NCBI RefSeq assembly: GCF_028368995.1
Contig: NZ_JAQNDL010000001.1
Location: 3,436,001-3,500,000, forward strand
From: Nannocystis bainbridge
GTDB lineage: Bacteria; Myxococcota_A; Polyangia; Nannocystales; Nannocystaceae
Reading direction: 5' to 3'
DNA: 64,000 bases
The translations under genes and the position numbers were made by a program. Shown piece by piece: positions 15,352-24,177 of the stretch (position 1 is the first letter of the stretch; each line of letters begins with the position of its first letter). The notes beneath the pieces are model-generated. The model did not search any database and was not told where the DNA came from. It was given only the letters and a program-made list of their open reading frames with translations.

Positions 15352-16292
15352 GTTTCACTGCAGCGGTCGCGCTGAGCGGCTGCGTGTCGCGGCCGGGCGA
15401 CTTCGGGGACAGCGCCACCGAGGCCGGTGACCCGACCGGCGACACCAGCGGCGCGGCGACCTCCGCACCGGGCACCTCGACCGTGACGAGCACCTCGACC
15501 GTGACGGGCGCGACGAATCCGGGCACGACCACCGGACCCGACGACGAGCCGGTCCCCAGCACCACTGACTTTCCGTCGAGCACCGGCCACGACTTCATCA
15601 TGCCGCTCGACGGCGGCGGCCTCGGCAACGAGTGCGATCCGTTCGCGCAGGACTGTCCCGTGGGCCAGAAGTGCATGCCCTACTCGGGCGACGGCGACCA
15701 CGCCTGGGAGAGCCTCAAGTGCGTCGAAGTCGTGTCCGACCCCGACGGGCTCTACGAGCCCTGCGAGGTGTTCGGCTCCCCGGTCAGCGGCGAGGACTCC
15801 TGCGACGTCGGCCAAATGTGCTGGGACGTGGAGGACGGCGTCGGCACCTGCGTCGGCCTGTGCACCGGCAGTCACGACGCTCCGACCTGCGCCGATCCGT
15901 CCTCGACCTGCCACCTCAGCTCCGACGGCGTGATCGCCCTGTGCCTGAAGCCCTGCGATCCGCTGCTGCAGGACTGTCCGGGCGGTGATCTGTGCATCCC
16001 CTCGCCCTCGAACCCCGGCACGTTCGTCTGCATCCTCGACGCCGGCGGCGAGGAGGGCCAGGCGCTCGACCCCTGCGAGTACGCCAACGTCTGCGACCCC
16101 GGCCTCTACTGCCTCGACCCGGCGCTGGGCGCCGAGTGCGACCCGCAAGTGATCGGCTGCTGCCTGCCGTTCTGCGACATAACGCTGCCGAACACCTGCC
16201 CCGGCGCGGGCCAGGAGTGCCTGCCGTGGTGGGGCGACGAACCGGCCCCGCCCGTGCACGCGAACCTCGGGGTCTGCAGCCTGCCCCAATGA
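15342..16292 (+). CDS. Cys-rich lipoprotein, paralogue 1
   Basis: 316 residues from the ATG inside the palindrome (MSLCFTAAVALSGC, lipobox LSGC); an in-frame ATG at 15267 would add 25 charged residues. A Thr/Ser/Gly spacer runs to ~residue 85. The mature domain has about two dozen Cys in spaced pairs (ECDPFAQDCPVGQKC, GEDSCDVGQMCWD, DPLLQDCPGGDLC, CCLPFCD). It is clearly homologous to the next gene over the full Cys-rich part (GLYEPCEVFGSPVSGED is identical). Secreted or outer-membrane anchored, with disulfides likely. This type is common in Nannocystales and has no defined function. The signal peptide lacks the usual positive charge, so the start remains uncertain. Confidence 0.72.
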   Translation: MSLCFTAAVALSGCVSRPGDFGDSATEAGDPTGDTSGAATSAPGTSTVTSTSTVTGATNPGTTTGPDDEPVPSTTDFPSSTGHDFIMPLDGGGLGNECDPFAQDCPVGQKCMPYSGDGDHAWESLKCVEVVSDPDGLYEPCEVFGSPVSGEDSCDVGQMCWDVEDGVGTCVGLCTGSHDAPTCADPSSTCHLSSDGVIALCLKPCDPLLQDCPGGDLCIPSPSNPGTFVCILDAGGEEGQALDPCEYANVCDPGLYCLDPALGAECDPQVIGCCLPFCDITLPNTCPGAGQECLPWWGDEPAPPVHANLGVCSLPQ

Positions 16293-16298
16293 CCATGC

Positions 16299-16331
16299 CC
16301 GTTCCGACATGTCCTATGAGACATCCAAACA
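16299..16331. repeat. ACATGTCC-family repeat before paralogue 2
   Basis: CGACATGTCCTATGAGACAT, a degenerate palindrome, lies 6 bp before the start codon of the second Cys-rich lipoprotein. Confidence 0.5.
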
Positions 16332-17269
16332 TGCAACTCCGCGTCCTCCCGCTGCTGCTCGTCACCGCCTGCTCCCCGCGCCCGCTCGGCGACACCGAGA
16401 CCAGCGCCGGCGGGACCACCACCACCGGCTCCGGGACGACCGCCAGCACCGCCTCGCCGCCCAGCCCGACCACGGGCACCGCCGATCCGCCGCCCGGGAC
16501 GACCGGCGGGCCCGACACGGCGGAGACCCTCACGGACGGCTCGACCGCCCCGCCGGACAGCTCCGGCAGCGAATTCATCGCACCGCCCGACGGCGGCCCG
16601 TCGACCAAGGAGTGCTATCAATGGGCGCAGGACTGTCCCGAGGGCCAGAAGTGCATGCCCTACTCGGGCGACGGCGACAACGCGTGGGAGAGCCTCAAGT
16701 GCGTCGATGTCGTGCCCGACCCCGACGGGCTCTACGAGCCCTGCGAGGTGTTCGGCTCCCCGGTCAGCGGCGAGGACACCTGCGACGTCGGCCTGATGTG
16801 CTGGGACGTGGTCGACGGCAAGGGCAAATGCATGGGCATGTGCACCGGCAGCCCCGACAAGCCGGGCTGCACCGACCCGGAGGCGTCTTGCTACCTCACC
16901 GCCGACGCCGTGGTCACCCTGTGCTTCCCGCACTGCGATCCGCTGCAGCAGGACTGCGAGGCCGACGAACTGTGCCTCCCTCTACCCTCGGGCGATGCTT
17001 TCATCTGCGTCTCCGACGCCAGCGGCGAGGGGGGCCAGACGTTCGACCCCTGCACTTACATCAGCGCCTGCGACGCCGGCCTCCTGTGCCTCAACCCGGA
17101 GCTGGCCGTCGAGTGCGACCCGCAGCAGATCGGCTGCTGCCTCCCGTTCTGCGACACCTCGCTGCCGAACACCTGCCCCGGCGCGGGCCAGGAGTGCCTG
17201 TCATGGTGGGACAACGCACCGCCCTCGCCGGAGCTCGCCAACCTCGGGGTCTGCAGCCTGCCCCAGTGA
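16331..17269 (+). CDS. Cys-rich lipoprotein, paralogue 2
   Basis: 312 residues starting MQLRVLPLLLVTAC, where the lipobox VTAC is at the end of a short signal peptide. A Thr/Gly/Pro-rich spacer follows (TTTTGSGTTASTAS). The Cys-rich domain aligns with paralogue 1 with the same Cys spacing (DCPEGQKCMPYSGDGD, DTCDVGLMCWD, QDCEADELCLP, CCLPFCDTSLPNTCPG). The two genes lie head to tail only 38 bp apart, so they arose by tandem duplication and are probably co-transcribed. The function is unknown; an adhesin or surface-binding role would be a guess. Confidence 0.75.
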   Translation: MQLRVLPLLLVTACSPRPLGDTETSAGGTTTTGSGTTASTASPPSPTTGTADPPPGTTGGPDTAETLTDGSTAPPDSSGSEFIAPPDGGPSTKECYQWAQDCPEGQKCMPYSGDGDNAWESLKCVDVVPDPDGLYEPCEVFGSPVSGEDTCDVGLMCWDVVDGKGKCMGMCTGSPDKPGCTDPEASCYLTADAVVTLCFPHCDPLQQDCEADELCLPLPSGDAFICVSDASGEGGQTFDPCTYISACDAGLLCLNPELAVECDPQQIGCCLPFCDTSLPNTCPGAGQECLSWWDNAPPSPELANLGVCSLPQ

Positions 17270-17282
17270 CCATCTCTTCTTA

Positions 17283-17318
17283 AAAAGAGAGACGACATGT
17301 CCCACGAGACATGTCTTC
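17283..17318. repeat. ACATGTCC-family repeat before the lipoprotein remnant
   Basis: GACATGTCCCACGAGACATGTC, preceded by a short hairpin-like TTCTTAAAAAGAGA. The arrangement mirrors the one before paralogue 2. Confidence 0.5.
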
Positions 17319-17396
17319 ATGTCACTCCGCGCCCTCCCGCTGCTCCTCGTCCAAGCCTGCTCGCAGCGCTTGGGCGGCGACTTCCGGGTTCACCTG
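17319..17396 (+). pseudogene. 5' remnant of a third Cys-rich lipoprotein
   Basis: The frame MSLRALPLLLVQACSQRLGGD is near-identical at DNA level to the start of paralogue 2 for about 65 bp, including signal peptide and lipobox. The homology then stops: no Thr spacer and no Cys domain follow, and the frame continues into unrelated sequence opposite the YjbR gene. It is best read as a decayed third tandem copy. Confidence 0.6.
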
Positions 17397-17499
17397 ATCG
17401 GGGTCCACCTCGACGATCGATCCGCCCTGCGAAGGTCCGTGAGCGTCACGGGCCGAACGCATGCCCCCAAAGGACATGTCGCAGCGAGAGACCGCTGCG

Positions 17500-18276
17500 T
17501 CAGCCGCGGCGCTTCGCCGGCTTCGCAGCGGCCGTCTTCGCCCCCGCTGCCTTGTTCGCGCCGGCTTGCTTCTTCGCCCCCGCCGCCTTCTTCGCGCCCG
17601 CTTGCTTCTTCGCGCTTGCCGCCTTCTCCGCGCCGGCTTGCTTCTTCGCCCCCGCCGCCTTTGCGCCCACTGCCTTTGTGCGCGCCGCCTTCTTCGCGCT
17701 CGCTTGCTTCTTCGCCCCCGCCGCCTCTGTGCCCACCTCCTTTGTGCGCGCTGCCTTCTTCGCCCCGGCGGCCTTCTTCGCCCCGGCGGCCTTCTTCGCC
17801 CCGGCGGCCTTCTTCGCCCCCGTCACCTTCGCGTTCCCAGCACCTGCCCCTTCGGGCATGCCCTTACGACCAGGTCCCTTCGCACCTGTCCCCGCAGACA
17901 TGCCCCTCGGGCCACCCGGCTCCATCGCCCCCGAGAGCTTCTTCGGCGCCACCGCCCGATAGCTCTCCGCCAGCCACTCCGCCAGCAGCCCGATCGGCAG
18001 CGCCTCGGCGACCGAGAAGCTCGCTGTCACCCAGCCGCTCTTGCCGAGCCCGTAGCCGGTCGGCGACGCGAACGGCAGCAGCAGCGCCGCCCCGTGCGAC
18101 GCCGGCAGCTTGACCGACAGGGTCAGCGTCCCCGCCTCGCCGCCCATGAACAGGAACGCCTTGCCGCGGACCTTCACCGCCGTGTGGCCCCACGGGAACT
18201 CCTCGACCGCCTCGGGATAGGCGAGGGCCAGCGCCCGCACCTGCTCTGCTCCGGCTCCGATCGCCTGCTTCGTCAT
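17500..18276 (-). CDS. MmcQ/YjbR-domain protein with histone-H1-like Lys/Ala tail
   Basis: 258 residues. Residues 1-~118 are a MmcQ/YjbR (CyaY-like) domain: VRALALAYPEAVEEFPWGHTAVKVRGKAFLFMG, LPFASPTGYGLGKSGW, LAEWLAESYRAVAPKKL. These domains usually stand alone at ~115 residues and are often called DNA-binding. From ~150 to the end runs a low-complexity tail of AKKAAGAKK / AKKQAGA units like eukaryotic H1 or bacterial AlgP/Hc1 tails, expected to bind DNA without sequence preference. Between the two lies a segment made of palindromic repeat DNA (17849-17912, RGMSAGTGAKGPGRKGMPEG). The Lys tail suggests a nucleoid role; this is inference. Confidence 0.82.
   Translation of the reverse strand: MTKQAIGAGAEQVRALALAYPEAVEEFPWGHTAVKVRGKAFLFMGGEAGTLTLSVKLPASHGAALLLPFASPTGYGLGKSGWVTASFSVAEALPIGLLAEWLAESYRAVAPKKLSGAMEPGGPRGMSAGTGAKGPGRKGMPEGAGAGNAKVTGAKKAAGAKKAAGAKKAAGAKKAARTKEVGTEAAGAKKQASAKKAARTKAVGAKAAGAKKQAGAEKAASAKKQAGAKKAAGAKKQAGANKAAGAKTAAAKPAKRRG
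17849..17912. repeat. In-frame run of three palindromic repeats inside the YjbR-fusion gene
   Basis: CCCTTCGGGCATGCCC, CCAGGTCCCTTCGCACCTGT and GACATGCCCCTCGGG are degenerate members of the ACATGTCC family. They sit exactly at the join between the folded domain and the Lys/Ala tail. Confidence 0.55.
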
Positions 18277-18363
18277 GATCGCCTCGCGCGCGGTTTCACC
18301 CCTGGGGTCTCACGCGCGATGCACCCTGTCAAGCGGCCGTAATTCGCTACCATCCGCGGCGCC

Positions 18364-18990
18364 ATGCGTCCGCCGCACAAGTTTTACATCGACACTCACA
18401 AGGGCGCCACGGCCCTCGCCGTGCTGGCCCTCATCGCCGGGTACGACGCCTGGCACAACGAGACCGCGTGGATCTACCTCGCCCTCCACGGCACCTACGG
18501 CCTGCTGTGGATCTGGAAGAGCCGGCGCTTCCCCGACAAGCAATGGGAGCAGGCGGTCACGCCGGCCTACGGCCTGCTCACGTGGTTCACGCTCACCCTC
18601 TATTGGGTCGGGCCGTGGATCATCGTCCGCGACGACCTCCACGCCGCGCCGTGGCTGCTCGCGCTGTGCGTGGCGATGTGGGGCCTCGGCGTGTTCCTCC
18701 ACTTCGCCGCCGACATGCAGAAGCACATGCACCTGAAGCTCGCGCCCGGCACCCTGCTCGTCGACGGCCTGTGGTCGCGCTCGCGCAACCCCAACTACCT
18801 CGGCGAGCTGCTCATCTACAGCGGCTTCTGCCTGCTGTCGCGCCACTGGGCGCCGATGCTCGTGCTCGGCGCGATGTTCTTCGGCGTGTGGCTGCCCAAC
18901 ATGCTGAAGAAGGACGCCTCGCTGGCCCGCTACCCCGGATTCGCGGCCTGGAAGGCGCGCACCAGCCTGATCATCCCGGGCCTGCTGTGA
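18364..18990 (+). CDS. Isoprenylcysteine-methyltransferase-like / DUF1295 membrane protein
   Basis: 208 residues with five or so membrane segments (ALAVLALIAGYDA, WIYLALHGTYGLLWIW, LLTWFTLTLYWVGPWIIV, LLALCVAMWGLGVFLHF, MLVLGAMFFGVWL). The C-terminal signature LVDGLWSRSRNPNYLGELLIYSGF is the cofactor-binding core shared by ICMT-like methyltransferases and DUF1295/steroid-reductase-like proteins. The substrate, a lipid or a prenylated/sterol-like compound, cannot be read from sequence. It stands alone, with the YjbR-type gene divergent upstream and the peroxidase gene convergent downstream. Confidence 0.8.
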   Translation: MRPPHKFYIDTHKGATALAVLALIAGYDAWHNETAWIYLALHGTYGLLWIWKSRRFPDKQWEQAVTPAYGLLTWFTLTLYWVGPWIIVRDDLHAAPWLLALCVAMWGLGVFLHFAADMQKHMHLKLAPGTLLVDGLWSRSRNPNYLGELLIYSGFCLLSRHWAPMLVLGAMFFGVWLPNMLKKDASLARYPGFAAWKARTSLIIPGLL

Positions 18991-19042
18991 GCGAAACACA
19001 CGAGGACCGGGCCGCACCGCCGACCCGGCCCTCGCGTGCACC

Positions 19043-20548
19043 TCACGGGTCGACCAGCAGCCCGCTCGGCACGCTGGCGGGGACCAGGTGCGAGAAGTCG
19101 GCGCCGTTGTCGTCGCTGAGCGCGTGGAGGAACTGGACCAGGTTGTCGAGCGCGAGCGGCCCGCCGATGTCCACCGTGTAGAGCAGCGGGTCGACGCCCG
19201 CGGCGATGATCGCGTGGCGGTTCTCGAGCATCTGCGAGTGCATCGCCACCTCGTCCACGCTGTCGCTGATGTCGTAGCCCAGCAGCGACAGCACCGGGAA
19301 GCGGTAGTGACGCAAGAAGTCCTTGATGTCGTTGTAATGGCTCTGCCGACCCCAAGGCCCGGTCAGCATGACGTTGCGCAGCGGCGGCGTGCGCCACGCG
19401 TACTTGTCGGCCGTCTTGCCCGACAGCCGCATGCGCCCGAAATCGTCGAGCCCGCCCGGCCCGTCGCCGCCCGGCACCGTGCCGCCCGGCCCGAATTGCG
19501 GCGCCAGCGTCTTGTGAAAGTCCTCGTCGGTGAACGCGTTGCCGGCGTGACAGGACGTGCAATTGCCCTGATCGGGGTTGAGGAAGCGGCGCGCGCCCGC
19601 CAGCTGCTGCAGGCTCAGCGCATTGTCGTCACCCGGGATGAGCCCGCCGGTCGCGGGGTCGATGCGGCCGACGAACCGGTCCCACGGCGTATCGTTGGAG
19701 AAGAACGCGCGGAACTCGTAGGCCGCGATCGCGTTGCCCGCGTAGGCGAAATGCATGTCCTCGAACGCGACGCCGGGGTAGGCCGCCTCGAACATATCGA
19801 CATATTCGGGGATCGACCCGAGCCGCCCCATCATCTTGCCCCACGCGCACAGCATCAGGTTGAACGCCGGGTTGTCCTGCGGACATTCGGTCGTGAAGTC
19901 GTTCTCGCCGGGGAAGCCGAGCATCTCCTGGTCGGTCACCTGCGGCATCATCGCCTGCCCGGCCGCCGCCCGCATGTCGGGGTCGAAGGCGTCGTCCTGC
20001 CAGTCGAACGGGATGAACGGCCCGCCCAGCGGCCGCACGTAGCCGTCGTCGCCGAGCGGCACCTTGTGATCGACCGCCAGGCCCTTCTGCAGCTTGTGCA
20101 GGTTCCACAGCGGCTGCGTCGTGCGCCCGCCGACGGCCGCGCCGAGCCGCGCCGGCCCGATCCCGACCCCGTGGACCCCGCGGTTCATCGTCAACCGATC
20201 GGTGGTGCCGAGCCGCGGATGATGGCAGGTCGAGCACGACACGTCGCGGTTGCCGCTCATGATCTTGTCGTAAAAGAGCGCCTCGCCGAGCTCGAACAGC
20301 TCGTCCGAGACCGCCGGCGGCGGCTCGAGCGGCTCGATGCCGTTCTCGTCGATGAGGTCCCGCACCTCCGCGATCAGCAGGTGCTTCAGCAGCGACGTGC
20401 TCGGCGCCACCTCGTCGGCGAGCTCCGCGGGCCCTTCCAGCGCCTCGTTACTCACCGCCTCCTGCGTCGCGCTCACGTCCTCCACGTCACACGCGAAAGC
20501 CGCGACCATCGCCATCGATACCACCACCCCGATACGCTGATTCGACAT
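19043..20548 (-). CDS. Di-heme cytochrome-c peroxidase/MauG-family lipoprotein
   Basis: 501 residues. The signal MSNQRIGVVVSMAMVAAFAC ends in a lipobox Cys. Two c-heme sites are visible: CSTCHH about residue 107 and CTSCHAGNAF about residue 313. The surrounding GLGEALFYDKIMSG-type segment (here LGEALFYDKIMSGNRDVSCSTCH), DRLTMNRGVHGVG, and RTPPLRNVMLTGPWGRQSHY are standard for bacterial di-heme peroxidases. It acts in the periplasm or at the outer membrane, reducing peroxide or modifying a substrate oxidatively. The N-terminus was placed at the ATG that gives the lipobox; the frame extends another 34 residues 5'. The gene is a single unit with non-coding DNA upstream. Confidence 0.88.
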   Translation of the reverse strand: MSNQRIGVVVSMAMVAAFACDVEDVSATQEAVSNEALEGPAELADEVAPSTSLLKHLLIAEVRDLIDENGIEPLEPPPAVSDELFELGEALFYDKIMSGNRDVSCSTCHHPRLGTTDRLTMNRGVHGVGIGPARLGAAVGGRTTQPLWNLHKLQKGLAVDHKVPLGDDGYVRPLGGPFIPFDWQDDAFDPDMRAAAGQAMMPQVTDQEMLGFPGENDFTTECPQDNPAFNLMLCAWGKMMGRLGSIPEYVDMFEAAYPGVAFEDMHFAYAGNAIAAYEFRAFFSNDTPWDRFVGRIDPATGGLIPGDDNALSLQQLAGARRFLNPDQGNCTSCHAGNAFTDEDFHKTLAPQFGPGGTVPGGDGPGGLDDFGRMRLSGKTADKYAWRTPPLRNVMLTGPWGRQSHYNDIKDFLRHYRFPVLSLLGYDISDSVDEVAMHSQMLENRHAIIAAGVDPLLYTVDIGGPLALDNLVQFLHALSDDNGADFSHLVPASVPSGLLVDP

Positions 20549-21512
20549 GGATACTCCCACGATTCGGCTGCGTCGACCCGTCAGGCCGCGCGCCGAGGTT
20601 GTCTCACCCGTCAATGTGCCACCGTGAGGCCCGCCCCCCGCGAACCTCACGCCTCACGCTTCACGATTCACCATACACCCTCGCCGCGGCCGTGCCCGAC
20701 GCGCGCGCACCTCCGCGGCGATCCTCTCGCATCGAGGTCCGCGCGCGCCCGCTGCCGTCGCGCCGCCCCGATGTCCTCCCATTCTCCCCGCTCGCCCGCT
20801 CCGACAACCTTCATGCCGGATTTCGCAAAATCCTTCACGGATTTTTTTTCGGCCCCGAAAAATCGCAGCATCGATACTGCCTACATGGCCCCCGATGTCT
20901 CGCGGCGAGCTCCGACGATGTCGCGCCATTTCGATGACACGCAGCGGCCGCGGGCGACGCCCGCCCTCGCGCCCGCCGCACCTGCCCGCACGCGCATGTC
21001 CGGGGGCACGACACTGCCCCCAATCACCGCCCGGGCGGTCGGAGCCGCGGCGGTGTCACACCCGCCGTCGATTCGCCGCGCGAGCCCTCGCCTGCACCCA
21101 CATGAACCACGATCCGCAAATGCTGGCATGCCGTCGAGCTCTACGATTTCGGCAACAATCGCGCGCCCCGTCGGCGGGCCTCGCAACACATCATTGGCGT
21201 CACGAGACGCCGAACGGATCTCGCAAAATTTCCGCGTCCCTCGACTCACCGGCGTGAGCCGCCACCCTCGCTTTCCCCCGCGCCTCACCCCCGCATTCGG
21301 CGCACATCCGCTCGTTTCATCGCTTCCTGGGCACCGGAGCTTGTCTCGCCCCCGACGGCGGCGCCACTCGCCTCGCCGACGAATCGTCGGCGTCGCCGGA
21401 GCTTCGCATACGAACGACGTTCGAATCGCATTACGTCGCCGTCATTCGCCGCTTGCGCGGCCCGCGTGGCAAATCTGGCCTCTGGTGGCGACCTCGGCCG
21501 GATGCCTCGCGC
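20549..21512. other. Long non-coding spacer
   Basis: About 960 bp upstream of the peroxidase and downstream of proA. Several short frames exist on both strands, but none shows a domain, a signal peptide or a ribosome site. A strong plus-strand terminator is embedded at 20827-20849 (listed separately). Confidence 0.5.
20827..20849 (+). terminator. Orphan intrinsic terminator
   Basis: AAAATCC-TTCAC-GGATTTT followed by TTTT: a 7-bp stem, 5-nt loop and T tract on the plus strand. It continues into a second hairpin, TTTTTCGG-CC-CCGAAAAA. No plus-strand gene ends nearby; the closest ends at 18990. Confidence 0.6.
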
Positions 21513-22862
21513 TCACGGGTCGAGGTCGCGGTGCGTGAAGCGTCGCTTGCCGGGGCCGTAATCGGAGGCGACCTGGCCGTGTCCGCGCAATCGCCAGCGA
21601 TATGTGAGCAGACCGTCGGCCCCGACCGGCCCGCGAGCATGCAGTTTACCGGTCGAGATCCCGACCTCCGCGCCGAGGCCGAAGCGATAGCCGTCGGCGA
21701 ACCGCGTGCTCGCGTTCCAGAACACGTCGGCCGCGTCCACCGCCGCCAGGAACCGCTCGGCCGCCGGCGCGTCCGCGGCGACGATCGCCTCCGTGTGCTT
21801 CGATCCGTGCCGGTCGATATGGGCGAGCGCGTCCGCTTCGCCGGCGACCCCGCGGATCGCCAGAATCAGCGCCCCGTACTCGTGGCCCCAATCGGCGTCG
21901 GTCGCCTTCGCCAATTCCGGGTGCAGCGCGCGGGTCCGATCGCACCCGCGCAGCTCCACCCCGCGCTCGCCCAGCGCCGCCACACAGGCCGCCAGCGCCG
22001 CCTCCGCGCCGGGCTCCCACAATAGCGCCTCGACCGCGTTGCAGGCCGCCGGATAGCCGCACTTGGCGTCGACCGCGATCGTCGCCGCCATCGTCGGCTC
22101 GGCCGAGGCGTGCAAGAAGAGGTGGCAAACGCCCTCGGCGTGGCCCATCACCGCGATCCGGGTGCTGCGCTGGACGTGACGCACGAACTCGTGCCCGCCG
22201 CGCGCGATCACCAGATCGAGCACGTCGTCGAGCGCGAGCATCGCCGTGATGTCTTCGCGCTGCTCGAGCAACGTGATCGCCGCCGGCGCGATCCCGTGGC
22301 GCTGCAGCGCTCGCTGCATCAATTCGACCAGGGCGCGGTTGCTCTCGCGCGCCTCGCTGCCGCCCTTCAGCAGCGCCGCGTTGCCGCTCTTCAGGCACAG
22401 CCCGCCGATCTGCGGCGCCGCGTCGGGCCGGGCCTCGAACACCACACCCACGAGCCCCAGCGGGCACGGCACCCGCTCGAGCACGAGCCCCTCGTCGAGC
22501 TCGCGGCGCAGCTGCGGCCGCCCGAGCAGCTCCGGCATCGCCGCCAATTGGCCGAGCCCGTCGGCGACGCTGTCGAGCTTGGCGGCGTCGAGCCCCAGCC
22601 GCTTGAGCCGCGCCGGGTCGAGCTCGCCCGCCGCCGCCGCTGCCCGCGCGGCCGCCACGTCGCGCGCGTTGGCGGCCAGCAGGCGCTCGCGCTCCTCGGG
22701 GTCGGCCAGCGCCGCGGCCACGTCGCGGAGCAGCGCAGCCCGGTCCGGCCCGCTCAGCGCCGCGAGCTGCCGCCCGGCCGCCCGGGCCGCCAGCGCCAGC
22801 GCGCGCACCCGCCCGTCGGCCTGCTGCCCGTCCTGTCCCTCACGACCTGTCGCTTGCGTCAT
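21513..22862 (-). CDS. proA: Gamma-glutamyl phosphate reductase
   Basis: 449 residues, the family length plus a short N-terminal extension. It makes glutamate-5-semialdehyde from glutamyl-5-phosphate with NADPH, the second step of proline synthesis. Visible marks are GLVGVVFEARPDAAPQIGGLCLKSGNAALLKGGSEA, DLVIARGGHEFVRHVQRSTRIAVMGHAEG and the catalytic Cys in VDAKCGYPAACNAVE, then NASTRFADGYRFGLGAEVGISTGKLHARGPVG at the end. proB lies upstream on the same strand with a 151-bp gap full of palindromic repeats, so one operon is likely. The first ~15 residues (TGREGQDGQQAD) are encoded by repeat-like DNA. Confidence 0.95.
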   Translation of the reverse strand: MTQATGREGQDGQQADGRVRALALAARAAGRQLAALSGPDRAALLRDVAAALADPEERERLLAANARDVAAARAAAAAGELDPARLKRLGLDAAKLDSVADGLGQLAAMPELLGRPQLRRELDEGLVLERVPCPLGLVGVVFEARPDAAPQIGGLCLKSGNAALLKGGSEARESNRALVELMQRALQRHGIAPAAITLLEQREDITAMLALDDVLDLVIARGGHEFVRHVQRSTRIAVMGHAEGVCHLFLHASAEPTMAATIAVDAKCGYPAACNAVEALLWEPGAEAALAACVAALGERGVELRGCDRTRALHPELAKATDADWGHEYGALILAIRGVAGEADALAHIDRHGSKHTEAIVAADAPAAERFLAAVDAADVFWNASTRFADGYRFGLGAEVGISTGKLHARGPVGADGLLTYRWRLRGHGQVASDYGPGKRRFTHRDLDP

Positions 22863-22915
22863 GTCCTCTTCACCATGTCCTTGAGCACATGTCCTCGACG
22901 ACCTGCCCTATCGGC
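22829..22915. repeat. Cluster of ACATGTCC-type repeats at the proB-proA junction
   Basis: Five or six half and whole copies (CCTGTCC, CATGTCCTCTTCACCATGTCC, GAGCACATGTCCTCG) span the proA start codon. The proA ATG at 22862 lies within one of them. Confidence 0.6.
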
Positions 22916-23013
22916 CATCCTCGAACCTCGGCCAGCGCCAGGTCCTCGCGGCCGAACGCGAGGAGATACCGAGCGCGACCGGTCCTCTCCATCACTTCGG
23001 AGCCCGGCCATCC

Positions 23014-24177
23014 TCAGACCTCGGACAGCGCCAGGTTGTCGCGGCCGATCACCGCGTCGTAGCCGCAGAACCCGAGGATGCTGGCGATCTCGCTGCTGTG
23101 ACGGCCGGCCAGCCGGCGGCACTCCTCGGACGAATAGTTGACCAGCCCGCGCCCGTGCACGCGCCCGCTGCCGTCGCGGATCTCGACCAGCTCGCCGCGG
23201 GCGAACTCGCCGTCGACGCGCACGAGCCCGATCGGCAGCAGCGACGCCTTGCGCTCGTGCAGCGCCGCGATCGCCCCCTCGTTGACGACCAGCCCCCCGC
23301 GCGCCGGCGCGCCCGAGGCGATCTGGCGCCGGTGGGCCGAGCGGCGCTGGGCCGGCGGCACGTACGTCCCGCGGTCCTCGCCGGCCAGCGCCGCCACCAG
23401 CGCGCCCGGCAGGTGCCCGCTGGTGATCAGCACGCCGATGCCCGCCTTGCTGGCCAGCCGCGCCGCCTCGAGCTTGCTGGTCATGCCGCCGGTGCCGCCG
23501 GCCGAGGTCCCCGCCGTGCGCGCCAGCGCCTCCTCGCTCACGTCGGCGAGCTCGCCGATCCGCCGCGCCTCGGGGTCGGTGCGCGGGTTGGCGGTGTAGA
23601 GCCCGTCGACGTCGGTCAAGATCACCAGCAGGTCCGCGTCGATCGCCACCGCCACGCGGGCCGACAGCCCGTCGTTGTCGCCGAACTCGAGCGCCGGCCC
23701 CGAGCCGCCCTGCCCGCGGCGGAACTCCATCAGCTCGCGCACGCTGACGCTGTCGTTCTCGTTGAGGATCGGCACCACCCCGAGCTCGAGCAGCCGCATC
23801 AGCGTGGTCCGCACGCACAGCGCCCGGTCGCGGTCGGCCAGGTCCTCCTGGATCAGCAGCACCTGCGCCGCCTTGACCCCGAGCTGGCCGAACAGCTGGG
23901 TGTAGAGCGCCATCAGGTGGCCCTGCCCGACCGCCGCGCAGGCCTGGCGCAGTCCCAGCGAATCTGGCCTCTTGGCCAGGCCGAGCACGCGCTGGCCCAT
24001 GCCGACCGCGCCGCTGCTGACCACGATCACCTCGCGCCCCTGGCGGTGCAGGTCGCACGCGGCCTCGACCAGGCTCGACAGCCGCCCGAGCGCCAGCCCG
24101 GCCTCCGGATGGGTCACGACCCCGGTCCCGAGCTTGATCACGATCCGCCGTGCCGCGGCCACGTCGCGCCGATTCAT
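23014..24177 (-). CDS. proB: Glutamate 5-kinase with PUA domain
   Basis: 387 residues. The amino-acid kinase domain (RIVIKLGTGVVT, VIVVSSGAVGMGQRVLGL, PILNENDSVSVRELMEF, FGDNDGLSARVAVAIDADLLVILTDVDGLYTANPR, GTGGMTSKLEAARLASKAGIGVLITSG) is followed by a C-terminal PUA domain (~residues 285-387: GGLVVNEGAIAALHERKASLLPIGLVRVDG, IVNYSSEE-type NYSSEECRRLAG). The enzyme phosphorylates glutamate at the gamma-carboxyl, the committed and feedback-regulated step of proline synthesis. The start MNRRDVAAARRIV fits the family; the frame runs 5' for 118 more residues without homology. It probably forms an operon with proA. Confidence 0.95.
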   Translation of the reverse strand: MNRRDVAAARRIVIKLGTGVVTHPEAGLALGRLSSLVEAACDLHRQGREVIVVSSGAVGMGQRVLGLAKRPDSLGLRQACAAVGQGHLMALYTQLFGQLGVKAAQVLLIQEDLADRDRALCVRTTLMRLLELGVVPILNENDSVSVRELMEFRRGQGGSGPALEFGDNDGLSARVAVAIDADLLVILTDVDGLYTANPRTDPEARRIGELADVSEEALARTAGTSAGGTGGMTSKLEAARLASKAGIGVLITSGHLPGALVAALAGEDRGTYVPPAQRRSAHRRQIASGAPARGGLVVNEGAIAALHERKASLLPIGLVRVDGEFARGELVEIRDGSGRVHGRGLVNYSSEECRRLAGRHSSEIASILGFCGYDAVIGRDNLALSEV

